Source: Bacteroidota bacterium (GTDB taxonomy: Bacteria; Bacteroidota; Rhodothermia; Rhodothermales; Rubricoccaceae). Taken from it: DNA of 64,000 nt. The DNA is taken from NCBI GenBank assembly GCA_039821555.1, contig JBCBNX010000002.1, positions 219,444-283,443 of the forward strand, written 5' to 3'. Positions 45,851 to 55,848 of the stretch are shown piece by piece. How positions within the stretch are numbered: position 1 is the first letter of the stretch; each line of letters opens with the position of its first letter. The notes under the pieces are model-generated. The model searched no databases. It was not told the DNA's origin and saw nothing but the letters and a program-made list of their open reading frames with translations. A program made the translations under genes and the position numbers.

Positions 45851-45899
45851 CCTCCTACGTCCACACCTTCATACCTGCACACGTCCACCCTTCTACTTG
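45851..45899. repeat. Heptamer array at the 3' end of the beta-propeller gene
   Basis: Seven units (CCTCCTA, CGTCCAC, ACCTTCA, TACCTGC, ACACGTC, CACCCTT, CTACTTG) overlap the last codons of the minus-strand gene (stop at 45893-45895). It belongs to the same subfamily as the arrays at 25121 and 34131. Confidence 0.7.
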
Positions 45900-48112
45900 A
45901 AGCCGTCCACGCGCACGAGGTCGCTCTCGACGTGATCGACCTGGGCGAACACGACGACGGTACCGTCCGCAGAGGCCGTGAGCACGGGCGTGCCAGGCAG
46001 CTGCTGCACCGAGGGGAGCACGCGTTCGGTGCGCTGCCCCGAGCCCGGCTCCCAGCGAACGAGCGCCTGCGCCGAGTCGCTCTGGGCGAGGTAGACCAAG
46101 GCATCGTCCGCGACGGTCCACGCGAGCGGATCGGCGAGGTCGGCCAGCAACGGAGTCGCCTCCCTGCTGTCCGGGTTGTTATCACTGTCCGGGTCGATGC
46201 GCCATAGGCCGGGTTCGCCGTAGCGCGCGACGAGGAGCGCCCCGTCGGGTCCCTCAGCGCCGACGATGGCGCCGGCCGTGCCCGGGATGCGCTCCGGCGT
46301 TCCGCCCTCAATTGCAACACGCCACAACTGCCACGTGCCCCCGCGATTCGAAGCGAAGAGCACGGACGTACCGTCCTGCGACCAGCGCGGGTGGCGGGCA
46401 TCGGCATCAAGCGTGGTGAGTGGCTGCGGCGGTCCGCCCTCGGCGTCGAGCAGCATCAGCACCGCGCGCTCGTCCTGGCGTGTCTGCACGACGAGCCGCC
46501 GCCCGTCGGGATGCCACCGGGGCGACTCCACGGCAGGGCCGTCGAACTGCGTGCGGCGCTGCGCTCGACTGCCGTCGGCGTCGGCGAGCCACAGTTCAGG
46601 CGGGCCGCTGCGGTTAGAAACGAACGCGAGGCGACCGGCCTGGCCCTGGCCACCTTTGCTATAGTGCGGGTGCATGTCCCACGCGGACGAGGCCACGAGC
46701 CGCTCGGGCTCCGCTTCGAGATCGGCAAGATCGTAGCGCCAGAGGTTGATCTCGAACAGCCATTCCTCGAAGATGAGCGCCTCGCCGGCTAGCGCCGGGC
46801 CACCAGGGTCGCGCGCGGGCACGCTCGACACGGGTGTGAGCGTGTGGCGGCGGGGATCGAGCCGCCAGAGCGCGTAGACGCCGGTGCGGTTGGACGACAG
46901 GAGCAGCGCACGACCGTCGGGCGTCCACGTGACACCCGCGAGGTCGGCGTCGTCACGGGTCAAGCGCTCAGGGGGTGCGTCTAGGTCAGCGAGGTCGAGC
47001 CGATAGAGGTCTTGCCCGCCCGCTACCGTGCGCCGCCCGAACGCGAGCCAGCGACCGTCGGGCGAGGGCGTCGGCATCCAGTCGCCGCGTGCGGTGGCAG
47101 GCGGAGCCGTGAGCGGCGTGACGGCACCCGTGCTGAGGTCGAGGCGAGCGAGAGGCGCCGGTTCCCCCTCGGCAGGGCGGGGGGCGACCACCAGCGATCC
47201 GTCGCTCAGCCAGGCGATCCCGGATGGGCTCACGAGCACCTCGGCGAGGCGGCGAGGCGTACCGCCGAGCGCGGGCACAGCATAGGGGCGGCACCCCGCG
47301 TCGGCGCAGCGGACGAACGCGATCTCGATACCGTCGGGCGACCACGCGGGGGCAGCGACGTAGGCCGTGCCGTCGTCCAGGCGCAGCGGCGGCGTGTCGG
47401 CGGAGGTGCGGACGAGCAGCGCGGCCGTCGGGCGCCCTCCGTCGTCCGAGCGGCGGACATAGGCCACGCGGCTCCCGTCGGGCGACCATGCCGCGCTCGA
47501 CGCGACACCCGGTTCGAGGTCGAACGGCGTGACGGTCAGCGGTTCTAACGTGGTGCCGCCCCAACGACCGCTGAGCGCGAGTGCCGCGAGTGTGAGCACA
47601 ACCATGCCGACCAGCACCACGCCGAGCCGTCCAGCGCGGCTCTTCCCCGGAACGGCTGACATCGGCTGGGACGCAGGCAAGGCGGGCGGCGCGATGTCCA
47701 GCGTGACGACGCCCTCGAACTCGCCGTCGAACGCCGTGGCAAGGCCGTCGCCCGCCGTGAGCGGCGTCACGGGCGCGATGAGCCGATAGCCCGATCGCGG
47801 GATCGTCTCGATCACGCGGGGCGCCTGTGGGTCGTCACCGAAGACCTTGCGGAGCTGCGAGACGCAGCGGCTGAGCGTGCTCTCGGAGACGAAGACCTCC
47901 GGCCACACAGCGTCGAGGAGTTCGTCGCGCGTGACCGTGTGCCCGGCGCGCGCTGCGAGGCAGACGAGAACCTCCATCGGCTTCGGCTCGACGCGGACGA
48001 CCTCAGTGCCGCGCACCAACTCGTGGGCACGCGGCCGGATGGTCCAGCCATCGAGGCGAAAGCCGTCGCCAAGAACGGCTGCCGAGCGAGAAGCAGAAGC
48101 GTGATCGGGCAT
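45893..48112 (-). CDS. Winged-helix DNA-binding membrane protein with beta-propeller sensor domain
   Basis: A 739-residue CadC-like one-component regulator. Residues about 20-115 form an OmpR/PhoB-type winged helix (VRVEPKPMEVLVCLAARAGH, VFVSESTLSRCVSQLRKVFG). A membrane helix at about 165-185 (LGVVLVGMVVLTLAALAL) separates it from a periplasmic or extracytoplasmic WD40/TolB-type beta-propeller with repeated AWSPDGSRVAYVR, AWSPDGIEIAFVR and PRWSQDGTSVLFA blades. The ligand is unknown. Confidence 0.85.
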   Translation of the reverse strand: MPDHASASRSAAVLGDGFRLDGWTIRPRAHELVRGTEVVRVEPKPMEVLVCLAARAGHTVTRDELLDAVWPEVFVSESTLSRCVSQLRKVFGDDPQAPRVIETIPRSGYRLIAPVTPLTAGDGLATAFDGEFEGVVTLDIAPPALPASQPMSAVPGKSRAGRLGVVLVGMVVLTLAALALSGRWGGTTLEPLTVTPFDLEPGVASSAAWSPDGSRVAYVRRSDDGGRPTAALLVRTSADTPPLRLDDGTAYVAAPAWSPDGIEIAFVRCADAGCRPYAVPALGGTPRRLAEVLVSPSGIAWLSDGSLVVAPRPAEGEPAPLARLDLSTGAVTPLTAPPATARGDWMPTPSPDGRWLAFGRRTVAGGQDLYRLDLADLDAPPERLTRDDADLAGVTWTPDGRALLLSSNRTGVYALWRLDPRRHTLTPVSSVPARDPGGPALAGEALIFEEWLFEINLWRYDLADLEAEPERLVASSAWDMHPHYSKGGQGQAGRLAFVSNRSGPPELWLADADGSRAQRRTQFDGPAVESPRWHPDGRRLVVQTRQDERAVLMLLDAEGGPPQPLTTLDADARHPRWSQDGTSVLFASNRGGTWQLWRVAIEGGTPERIPGTAGAIVGAEGPDGALLVARYGEPGLWRIDPDSDNNPDSREATPLLADLADPLAWTVADDALVYLAQSDSAQALVRWEPGSGQRTERVLPSVQQLPGTPVLTASADGTVVVFAQVDHVESDLVRVDGFK

Positions 48113-48325
48113 GGGAGAACAAGCGCCGCCGAGTGTGATGCTGGAGCGTACGGCGCGGCGCTCCGAGGTTGCGCGGATCGTGGCGCGAGCGGTCGGTAGC
48201 CGAGCCCCAACGGCCGTGCACGGGCCGCCTCAGCCGATCCTCACAGCTCCCTCACAGCTTCCGAAGGCCTCCCGCAAGGCATCGGGGCGAGGCTTGGACC
48301 GACCCGTTCACCAACCCGTCTTCCC

Positions 48326-50182
48326 ATGCCTCGCCTCTGCTACGCTGCCGCGCTGGCGCTCCTCCTCGCGCCCGTCCTCGCGGCCCAGCCGTTCACCCTC
48401 ATCCAGGACACACCCATCGCCACCAACAGCCCGTTCTCCTACGGCGCCTCGTGGGTCGACATCGACGGCGACCTCGATCTTGACCTCTACGTCGGCAACC
48501 CCAGCGTCTCGTTCCCCGGGGCCTACTTCCGCAACGACGGCGACGGCACGTTCACCGACCTTGCCGGGACCGTCGACGCGGGCGACCTCCTCGACATCTG
48601 GCCGTCGAGCCACGGGCAGTCGTGGGCCGACTATGACAACGATGGCGACCTCGACGCCTGCATCGCGGGCGCACCGGTGTCTAGCATCTACCGAAACGAC
48701 GGCGGGCGCCTCATCCGCGTCAGCGGCGCCACCCAGACGTCGGGCGGCCTCGGCGCCGACCCCAACTCGCGCGGCTGGACCTGCTCCTGGGGCGACTACA
48801 ACAACGACGGCCTCGTCGACCTCTTCATCGCCAACCCCGCTGGGTTCATCCCGCCGGTCGACCAGCCTCTCAGCAATACGCTCTACCGCAACGCGGGCAA
48901 CGGCGGCTTCGTGCGCGTAGACGACACGCCCGTCACCGAGGGCCTCGCGCCGTACACCGTCGGGCGCTGGATGGACTACGACGCCGACGGCGACCAGGAC
49001 CTCTTCATCGGCAGTGGCCCGGCCAACGGCACCATCGACCGCGACTACCTCTACCGCAACCTCCTCACCGAGACGGGCAGCGCCTCGTTCGAGCGCATCG
49101 AGGGCGGGCCGCTCGACCAAGCACGCGACGGCCAGACGTGGAACGTCATCGACTACGACAACGACGGCGACCTCGACGCCTACGTGACCAACTACGGCAA
49201 CGTCGCCAACGAACTCTTCCGCAACGACGACGGCACCTTTGTCCCGATCGCGCGCAGCGTGCTCGTGAACGACAGCGACGCCTCGCTCGCCAACGTGTGG
49301 GGCGACTACGACAACGACGGCGACCTCGATGTCTTCGTCGTCAACGAGCAAGGGCAACCCGCTCGGTTCTACGAGAACGGGGGGCCGCCCAGCTACACGT
49401 TCAGCGCCAACGCCCGGCTCTTCAGCGATCTGACGATGGGCATCTACGGCGCGTCCGCGGGAGACTACGACAACGACGGCGACCTCGACCTCGTGGCGGT
49501 GCCCGTCTTCCCACGCTCGTTCGGGGCCATCTATGCGACGAAACTCTACCGTAACGACGCGAGCGAGGGCAGCGCGCCCGGTGGCTGGCTCAAACTCAAG
49601 CTCGAAGGCACCGCCTCGAACCGCGCGGGTCTCGGAACCATCCTCCGCGCCGAGACGACCATCGGCGGCGTGGCGCAGACGCTCACCCGCGAGGTGTCGG
49701 CGCAGAACACGTTCAACGGGCACAGCAGCCTCTACGTCCACTTCGGCCTCGGCGATGCCGCGCAGATCGACCGGCTCACCATCGCGTGGCCCTCGGGCAT
49801 GGAGGACGTGTTCGAGAACGTGGAGGTAAACCGCTTCGTGATCGCGGAGGAGGGCGGCAGCCTTACGCCCGTCACGAGCGAACCAGTCACGCCGGTCACG
49901 CCGAATCGCTTGGCTCTCGACGCCGCCTACCCGAACCCGTCGGCGGATGCCCTCTCGATCCGCTACGTCCTCCCCGAGGCCGACGCGGTGACGCTGGTAG
50001 TCTACGACCTCCTCGGCCGCCGCGTGGCGAAGCTCGTGGAAGCCCCACAGGTCGCCGGAGAGCACACCGTCGAGTGGGACGCCACGGACGCTACCGGGCA
50101 GCGCCTCGGCGCGGGCGTCTACCTCTACCGCCTCGAAACCGGCAGCGGCACGACCACCAAGCGCCTCACGCTGGTCCGCTAG
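48326..50182 (+). CDS. Secreted FG-GAP/VCBS repeat protein with ASPIC-like domain and type IX sorting domain
   Basis: A 618-residue exported protein. After the signal peptide MPRLCYAAALALLLAPVLAA it has repeated FG-GAP/VCBS-type Ca-binding blades (WVDIDGDLDLDLYVGNP, SWGDYNNDGLVDLFIANP, VWGDYDNDGDLDVFVV), an ASPIC/UnbV-like segment (ASNRAGLGTILRAETTIGGV, LTIAWPSGMEDVFENVEV) as in CRTAC1-type proteins, and a C-terminal sorting domain (AYPNPSADALSIRYVLPEAD, DLLGRRVAKLVEAPQ). Probably a surface adhesin-like protein; no catalytic activity is indicated. Confidence 0.86.
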   Translation: MPRLCYAAALALLLAPVLAAQPFTLIQDTPIATNSPFSYGASWVDIDGDLDLDLYVGNPSVSFPGAYFRNDGDGTFTDLAGTVDAGDLLDIWPSSHGQSWADYDNDGDLDACIAGAPVSSIYRNDGGRLIRVSGATQTSGGLGADPNSRGWTCSWGDYNNDGLVDLFIANPAGFIPPVDQPLSNTLYRNAGNGGFVRVDDTPVTEGLAPYTVGRWMDYDADGDQDLFIGSGPANGTIDRDYLYRNLLTETGSASFERIEGGPLDQARDGQTWNVIDYDNDGDLDAYVTNYGNVANELFRNDDGTFVPIARSVLVNDSDASLANVWGDYDNDGDLDVFVVNEQGQPARFYENGGPPSYTFSANARLFSDLTMGIYGASAGDYDNDGDLDLVAVPVFPRSFGAIYATKLYRNDASEGSAPGGWLKLKLEGTASNRAGLGTILRAETTIGGVAQTLTREVSAQNTFNGHSSLYVHFGLGDAAQIDRLTIAWPSGMEDVFENVEVNRFVIAEEGGSLTPVTSEPVTPVTPNRLALDAAYPNPSADALSIRYVLPEADAVTLVVYDLLGRRVAKLVEAPQVAGEHTVEWDATDATGQRLGAGVYLYRLETGSGTTTKRLTLVR

Positions 50183-50185
50183 TGG

Positions 50186-50275
50186 CACCCCCTGGTCTCG
50201 CTTCGCTCGACCTGTCCCCCTTGACGCCGAGGGAGACAGCTTCTCGACCCTTCATGGGGAGAGAAGCAGGGGGTG
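50186..50275. repeat. 90-bp palindromic element with CTGTCCCCC core
   Basis: Outer arms CACCCCCTG (50186-50194) and CAGGGGGTG (50267-50275), inner arms GCTTCTC/GAGAAGC, and core CTGTCCCCC...GGGAGACAG (50212-50239) nest in one stem-loop. It shares the core with the element at 34247-34352. It directly follows the upstream gene and may act as a terminator. Confidence 0.75.
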
Positions 50276-50316
50276 GTTTCTTTGCTCGACACCTGATCGC
50301 CTACCTTCCGCTCGTG

Positions 50317-50841
50317 ATGCGCTACGTCCTTCAACTCCTCGCCCTCTTGCTGCTCGTCCCTGTGGCCTCGTCGCAGCAGCCCACGCCCTGCACTCAGCCC
50401 GAGGTCGCCGCGCTCGACTTCTGGCTCGGCACCTGGGACCTCACCTGGACCAACGCCGACGGATCGGACGGGAAGGGAACCAACACCATCGCTAAGACGC
50501 TCGGCGGGTGGGTCGTCCTCGAGGACTTCCAGGACACCACGCCCGGCGGCACGGGCTTCGCGGGGCAGAGCGTCTCCGTCTTCGACGCACGTTCCGGACT
50601 GTGGAAGCAGACGTGGGTGGACAACGCGGGCGGCTACCTGCTCTTCACCGGCACCCCCGACGCCGAGCCGATGGAAGTGCGCACCGCGCCGTTCCAGAAC
50701 CCCCAAGGCCAGACGCAGATCAACCGCATGACCTGGACCGACGTAACCGACGACGCGCTCACCTGGCGCTGGCAGCGCTCGACCGACGACGGCGCGACGT
50801 GGACGGACATGTGGGTGGTCGCGTACACGCGAGCCGAGTGA
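50317..50841 (+). CDS. Secreted DUF1579-like protein
   Basis: A 174-residue exported protein with signal peptide MRYVLQLLALLLLVPVASS. The mature part has the pattern of DUF1579-type lipocalin-like proteins: LDFWLGTWDLTWTNADGS, GGWVVLEDFQDTTPGG, SVFDARSGLWKQTWVDNAGG and MTWTDVTDDALTWRW. Function unknown. The ATG at 50317 places the signal peptide at the start; the longer frame upstream runs through the previous gene and the palindromic element. Confidence 0.75.
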   Translation: MRYVLQLLALLLLVPVASSQQPTPCTQPEVAALDFWLGTWDLTWTNADGSDGKGTNTIAKTLGGWVVLEDFQDTTPGGTGFAGQSVSVFDARSGLWKQTWVDNAGGYLLFTGTPDAEPMEVRTAPFQNPQGQTQINRMTWTDVTDDALTWRWQRSTDDGATWTDMWVVAYTRAE

Positions 50842-50844
50842 CGC

Positions 50845-51669
50845 TCACGCGGGCTTCTGCGCAACGACGAGCAGGCCCGTGCCTTCCTCGTTCGGCGTCT
50901 GGAGGTCGGCGCGGTTGAGCGCGAGGCCAGCGGGGAGCGCCCCGAGGTAATAGGTCCCCACCAGCGGCGCGGTCAGCCACGAGGCGTTGAGCGCCTGGAT
51001 CGGCCACTTCACGAGCAGCCGCCACGCCACCGAGCCGTAGCGCCCATACGTGTACTCGTGCAGCACCGGCGTCAAGCCCGCTGTGTCGAGCTTCCCGTAG
51101 AGCTCGCCGACGTTGTAGCCGTCGCGGACGTGCTCGCCGATGAAGCTATCCTGGCCCTCCTCGGTGATGCCCGACCCGCCAAGGTCGCTCGGCGTGTTGA
51201 CGAGGACGTAGCCGCCCGGTCGTAGCATCTGACGGAAATTGCGGAAGACGCCGCGGTCGTCCTCGATGTGCTCCATCACGTCCACGGAGAGGATGAGGTC
51301 GTAGGCGTCCGTCTCCGGCTGCGGCGCGGTGAGATCGCGCCATCCAAAGCTCACGCGGTCGGCGTAGGGCGTCTGTTTGAAAAACCGCTCGGCGCGGTCG
51401 AGGTAGTCGTCCTTGATGTCCACGGCGTGGACGCGGACGTTGGGAAACTCGCGGAGGAGGAAGTAGGCGTACTGCCCAAAGCCGGTCCCTGCGTCGAGCA
51501 CGTCGACGGGACGGTCTTGCGGGAGCCGGGCGATGAGCGCGCGGAGGCGGCGGTGGACGTACCACGCCCGCAGGAAGACGAGATCGAGCGTACGGTAGAA
51601 GCCCTTCGTGAGCACGGGGCTCTTCTCGGCGAGGTCGCCGAGGCGGTCTTTGACGGGATCGTAGTCCAA
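50845..51669 (-). CDS. Class I SAM-dependent methyltransferase
   Basis: A 274-residue methyltransferase with SAM-binding motif I VDVLDAGTGFGQYAYFLL, VHAVDIKDDYLDRAERFF, motif II DLILSVDVMEHIEDDRGVFR and LRPGGYVLVNTPSDL; it belongs to the UbiE/Methyltransf_25 group. A TTG at 51669 (MDYDPVKDRLGDLAEKS) is the most plausible start; sequence upstream of it is a short-repeat stretch (51670-51720). It ends 4 bp before the convergent DUF1579-like gene. Substrate unknown. Confidence 0.82.
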   Translation of the reverse strand: MDYDPVKDRLGDLAEKSPVLTKGFYRTLDLVFLRAWYVHRRLRALIARLPQDRPVDVLDAGTGFGQYAYFLLREFPNVRVHAVDIKDDYLDRAERFFKQTPYADRVSFGWRDLTAPQPETDAYDLILSVDVMEHIEDDRGVFRNFRQMLRPGGYVLVNTPSDLGGSGITEEGQDSFIGEHVRDGYNVGELYGKLDTAGLTPVLHEYTYGRYGSVAWRLLVKWPIQALNASWLTAPLVGTYYLGALPAGLALNRADLQTPNEEGTGLLVVAQKPA

Positions 51670-51869
51670 AGCGGGTGCAGCCGTGTTGCGGTGAGGCGGT
51701 GTTGCCGTGAGTAAGGTGCCGGATGAGAGCGGGTGAGTCAAGGTGCGGCCCTCGTTCTCCCAGATTCTCCGTTTCGCGGGGTGGTCTTGTGGGACGGCGT
51801 GGTCCGTTTTGTCTGAGTCTGCTGCTTGACAGGGTAGACCGATCTCTCGCACCGTTGCACGCCCTTGCC

Positions 51870-53561
51870 ATGTTTGTTCGTGTTGCTCTCGCGCTCCTCC
51901 TCGTGCTCACGCCCGCCAGTGTGGCGGTTGCGCAGCAGCCCTCCGCGTTACCGTCGTCCACCACGCCGTCAGATGCGATGGCCCTCGCCCAGCGTCTCGC
52001 AGCGTCCTCGTCGCGCACGTCGCTGGCGGTGGGCCGCCCGCAGGTCGCGGTCGCTCCGGACGGTTCCTACGCCATCGCCTACGAGGCCTTTGTCCAGGCG
52101 CAACCGCTCGACGAGTGGCGCGTCCGTGTGCAGCGCTTCGCGGCTGACGGCCGCTCGCTCGGTGCCCCCATCACGTTCGAGCCAGAGGACGTGTGCCTCG
52201 GCACCGACATCTGGAATAGCGACTACCTCGCCCAGGTCGAGCTGGAATATGGGCCCGATGGCACGCTCTACGTAGCGATGCTGCACGGCGGCCTTCGTGA
52301 CCTCTTCAACGGCTTCCAGCAAGGCTCCGAGACAGTGCTCGGCGTCATCGCGCCCGACGGCCGCGTCGTGGACCTCAACCCGGGCACCGACCGCTGCGTG
52401 CAGTACAAGCCGACGTTCGACGGCCTCTCGGAGGAAGCCAACCCGCGCATCGCCCTCACGGAGCGCGATATCCTCCTCGTGCAAGACGGGCGGTTCAGCC
52501 TCGGCGGCGGGGGCGACCCGGAGGTCGACAACAGCGTGATGCACGTGGTCGTAGGCGGCGTGGTCGCACCGTTCTCGCAGCAGAGTATTACCACGGTGCC
52601 CGAGGTGATGATGCATCCGGGCGACCCATTCTCGCAGCAGGAGATTCATACCTCCCCAGACGTTGCGGCGGCCGGGCGCAACGTGCAGCTGGTCTGGCAG
52701 CGGTGCCCCTACCAGTTCGTGGTGCAGAGCCAGCAGGTGATCGCGCAACTGCAGTCGTGCCGCGTTGCCGGGCGCCGTGCCACGGTGGCGAATGGCACGG
52801 CCTCGCTGGCTGGCAGCGAGGTCATCCTCAGCGATGCGCCCACGGGTACGTTCAGCCTCGCGCCCTCCGTGTCGGGCAACGGGTCGGGACAGCGCGTCGC
52901 CGTGTGGGCCGACACGCGGACGGGGACGCAGGGCGACATCTTCGCGCAGCGCCTCGACGCGAGCGGGCAACCCGTCGGTGGAAACGTGCAGGTGAGCAAC
53001 GGGAGCGGGCAGATTTACGCCCGCCCCGAAGTCGCCGTGCGTCCGAACGGGGCGTTTGCCGTCGCGTGGACCGACACCGCCTCGACGGGCCTCCGGGCCT
53101 TCGTGCGACGCTATGACCAGACGGGCCAGCCGCTCGGCCCGGCTGAGCAACTCGGCTCTGCCGAGACCGGACTCCCAGCTATTGCAGCCTGGCGCGACGA
53201 CTACCTCGTCGCCTGGCTCAACCGCGCGAGCAACGGCACCGTCACGCTCTTCTCCACCATCGATGGCCAGCCCGTCGACGCCGAATCAGACGAGGGCGTG
53301 CCCGCACCGCTCGAACTGGCTGCCTACCCCAACCCAACCCCAGGACGCGCGACGCTCACGTTCGGCCTCGCAGAAGCCGCGCCAGTACGCTTGGCGGTCT
53401 ACGACCTTCTCGGACGTACTGTCCGTCGCCTCGATAGCCCGCGCGCTGCCGGGACGCACGCGATCAGCCTCGACCTCAGCAGGCTCCCGGCGGGGGTCTA
53501 TGTCGTGCGCCTGGAAACGGCTGGCCGGATCGAAACGCGGCGGCTCACGGTGACGCGCTGA
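51870..53561 (+). CDS. Secreted protein with type IX secretion sorting domain
   Basis: A 563-residue exported protein with signal peptide MFVRVALALLLVLTPASVAVA. The body has beta-propeller-like segments (GRPQVAVAPDGSYAIAYEAF, YARPEVAVRPNGAFAVAWTD, RVAVWADTRTGTQGDIFAQR). The C-terminus is a sorting domain (AAYPNPTPGRATLTFGLAEA, VYDLLGRTVRRLDSPRAAGT, GVYVVRLETAGRIETRRLTV). No catalytic motif. The ATG at 51870 was chosen from the signal peptide. Confidence 0.83.
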   Translation: MFVRVALALLLVLTPASVAVAQQPSALPSSTTPSDAMALAQRLAASSSRTSLAVGRPQVAVAPDGSYAIAYEAFVQAQPLDEWRVRVQRFAADGRSLGAPITFEPEDVCLGTDIWNSDYLAQVELEYGPDGTLYVAMLHGGLRDLFNGFQQGSETVLGVIAPDGRVVDLNPGTDRCVQYKPTFDGLSEEANPRIALTERDILLVQDGRFSLGGGGDPEVDNSVMHVVVGGVVAPFSQQSITTVPEVMMHPGDPFSQQEIHTSPDVAAAGRNVQLVWQRCPYQFVVQSQQVIAQLQSCRVAGRRATVANGTASLAGSEVILSDAPTGTFSLAPSVSGNGSGQRVAVWADTRTGTQGDIFAQRLDASGQPVGGNVQVSNGSGQIYARPEVAVRPNGAFAVAWTDTASTGLRAFVRRYDQTGQPLGPAEQLGSAETGLPAIAAWRDDYLVAWLNRASNGTVTLFSTIDGQPVDAESDEGVPAPLELAAYPNPTPGRATLTFGLAEAAPVRLAVYDLLGRTVRRLDSPRAAGTHAISLDLSRLPAGVYVVRLETAGRIETRRLTVTR

Positions 53562-53670
53562 GGGTGAGAGGAACGGGGCGGACGGCGTCGCTGTTGGGGG
53601 TCGATCTTCGGACCGAGCTTGCCCTCAACACCGCGCTCACGAATCCCTAGCGCCGCGCCGTTCCTGCTGC

Positions 53671-55788
53671 ATGACCTTTCTCAACCCCCTTGTCCTGCTC
53701 GGCCTCGCGGCGGCGGCGATCCCGCTGCTGATCCACCTCTTCAACTTCCGCAAGCCGCGGCAGGTGGACTTCTCGACGCTCGCGTTCCTCAAGGAACTCC
53801 AGCGCTCGACGATGCGGCGCGTGCGCGTCAAGCAGTGGCTGCTCCTCGCGCTACGAACGCTCGCGATCCTCTGCCTCGTGCTGGCGTTCGCGCGGCCCGC
53901 CGTCGAGGGTGCCTGGGCGGGGCTGTTTGGGGGACGCGTGCCGACCTCGATGGCCGTCGTGATCGACAACTCCCTCTCGATGACGCAGCGCGACGCGCAG
54001 GGGGACTACCTCGGGCAGGCCCGCGACCTCGCCGCCGCACTCGCCGAGAGCCTGGAGCCGGGCGACGAACTCGTCCTCGTCCCGACCGCGCCCACGGAGA
54101 ACGTGCAGCCCGCCTCGTTCTCGACGGCCGAGCCCGCGCTCGACGCCATTGAGCAGTTGGAGGCAGCCCCGGGCGCGCGAACCCTGACCAATGCCATCGC
54201 GCAGGCGGCAAGTCTGCTGGAGGACGCGGCCAACCTCAACCGCGAGATCGTAGTCGTGACCGACGCGCAGCAAGCAACGCTCGTCGACTCCACCGGCATC
54301 GGCATCCCCGATGACCTCGCGCTGACGCTGCTACCAGTCGGCGCGGGGCGCTCGGCGAACGTGGCCGTGACCGATGCGCGCGTCGAGAGCCGCATCGTCG
54401 AAGCCGGACAGCCGGTACGGCTTTCGGCGACGCTGGTGAACTACTCTGACGCGCCGCTTGACGACGTGGCCGTACGCGTCCTCCTGGACGGGCAGGCCGT
54501 GGCGGAGACGGCGGCGAGCCTCGCACCGGGCGTCCCGACGACCGTCCCGTTGACCGCGACGCCCCCGACGCGCGGCTGGCTCGCAGGCACCGTCAAGATC
54601 GAGGCCGATGCCTTCGAGGCGGACGACGTGCGTCACTTCGCGCTCCATGTCCCTGCGACGCGCCGCCTACTCGTGGTCCAGGGCGACGGCCAGCGCGCCG
54701 ACCTCGTGGCGCTTGCTCTCACGGTCGCGGATGACCGCACCGCGTTCGATGTGACTACGATCCCCGAGGCGTCGCTTCCCGCCGCCAGCCTCGACGCCTA
54801 CGACGGCGTGGTGCTCGTCGGCCCGGCAACGCTCTCCTCAGGCGAGACCGCGGCGCTCGCGCGCTATGCCGAGGCAGGCGGCGGCCTGCTGGTCTTCCCC
54901 GGCGACAACACCGGCGACCTCTCGACGCTGCTCGGCGCACTCGGCGGCGGGCGCTTCGCGGGCACGGTGGGACAGGAGGGCGGCCCGCCCATCGGCTCGT
55001 TCGACCGCGTGGACACCGAGCACCCGCTCTTCGACGGCATCTTTAGCGCAGACGACACCCAGCGCCGTCTCGAACAGCCCGATGTGTTCTTCGCCGCGAC
55101 CTACGCGCCTGGCGGCGGTACCGAGCAAACGCTGATCGCGCTACCCGGCGGGCGACCGTTCCTGCAGGAGGTGCGCCATGGCCAGGGCACCGCACTTGTC
55201 TACGCCGTCGCGCCCGACCCAGCGTGGAGCGACTTTTCGGTGCGCGGGCTGTTCGTGCCGCTACTCTACCGCTCGGCGTTCTACCTTGCGCAGAACGAGG
55301 ACGACGAGGCTACCCGGTTCACGGTCGGCGAGCTCGCCACGCTTCGCCTCGGCGGCGTCCGCGAGGGCACGCCGGTCCGGCTCGTTGCACCGGAGGACGT
55401 GGGTTCGGAGACGGTACCGGAGCAGCGTGCGTTGCCGGGCGCGCTGCTCGTCGACGTGCCGCCCGAGGCCATACCTGCGCCCGGCGTCTACGACGTGCGG
55501 CAGGGCAACACCCTGCTCCGCCGCATCGCCGCGAACCTCGACGCCCGCGAGTCGAACCTGACGCGCCTCGATGCCACCGATGCTCGCGACGCGCTTGCCG
55601 AAGCCACAGGCCGACCTGTTCGCCTCCTGGATGCAGCCGGAGGTGCGGGCCTACGTGCCGCCGAGCAGTTGCAGACCGAGCGTGCGGGCATCGAACTCTG
55701 GAAGACGTTCCTGTGGGTCGCGCTCGCGTTCCTCGTCGCCGAGATGCTCGTGGCGATGCGGTGGCGGTCGGAGAGTGTGCAGGTGTGA
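53671..55788 (+). CDS. BatA N-terminal domain protein with VWA domain
   Basis: A 705-residue inner-membrane protein. The N-terminus matches the BatA-type membrane domain (FLNPLVLLGLAAAAIPLLIH, NFRKPRQVDFSTLAFLKEL), followed by a second helix near residue 60-75, a von Willebrand factor A region with MIDAS-like VIDNSLSMT near 103, an extended middle part with a GATase1-like segment (VVLVGPATLSSGETAALARY), and a C-terminal helix (FLWVALAFLVAEMLVAM). In Bacteroidota such proteins occur in aerotolerance (Bat) or MoxR-linked loci; no MoxR ATPase is adjacent. Confidence 0.84.
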   Translation: MTFLNPLVLLGLAAAAIPLLIHLFNFRKPRQVDFSTLAFLKELQRSTMRRVRVKQWLLLALRTLAILCLVLAFARPAVEGAWAGLFGGRVPTSMAVVIDNSLSMTQRDAQGDYLGQARDLAAALAESLEPGDELVLVPTAPTENVQPASFSTAEPALDAIEQLEAAPGARTLTNAIAQAASLLEDAANLNREIVVVTDAQQATLVDSTGIGIPDDLALTLLPVGAGRSANVAVTDARVESRIVEAGQPVRLSATLVNYSDAPLDDVAVRVLLDGQAVAETAASLAPGVPTTVPLTATPPTRGWLAGTVKIEADAFEADDVRHFALHVPATRRLLVVQGDGQRADLVALALTVADDRTAFDVTTIPEASLPAASLDAYDGVVLVGPATLSSGETAALARYAEAGGGLLVFPGDNTGDLSTLLGALGGGRFAGTVGQEGGPPIGSFDRVDTEHPLFDGIFSADDTQRRLEQPDVFFAATYAPGGGTEQTLIALPGGRPFLQEVRHGQGTALVYAVAPDPAWSDFSVRGLFVPLLYRSAFYLAQNEDDEATRFTVGELATLRLGGVREGTPVRLVAPEDVGSETVPEQRALPGALLVDVPPEAIPAPGVYDVRQGNTLLRRIAANLDARESNLTRLDATDARDALAEATGRPVRLLDAAGGAGLRAAEQLQTERAGIELWKTFLWVALAFLVAEMLVAMRWRSESVQV

Positions 55789-55848
55789 GTGTTTGAGGGC
55801 GGGAGAGAATGGGTTTCGAACGGGTGCGCTCGGTCAATACCCTCTCTC

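Noticed and set aside
51670..51869. Heptamer array in the methyltransferase leader
   Set aside because: The sequence has short GTGTTGCNGTGAG repeats, but offsets are 16 bp rather than multiples of 7, so it was not counted with the regular arrays.
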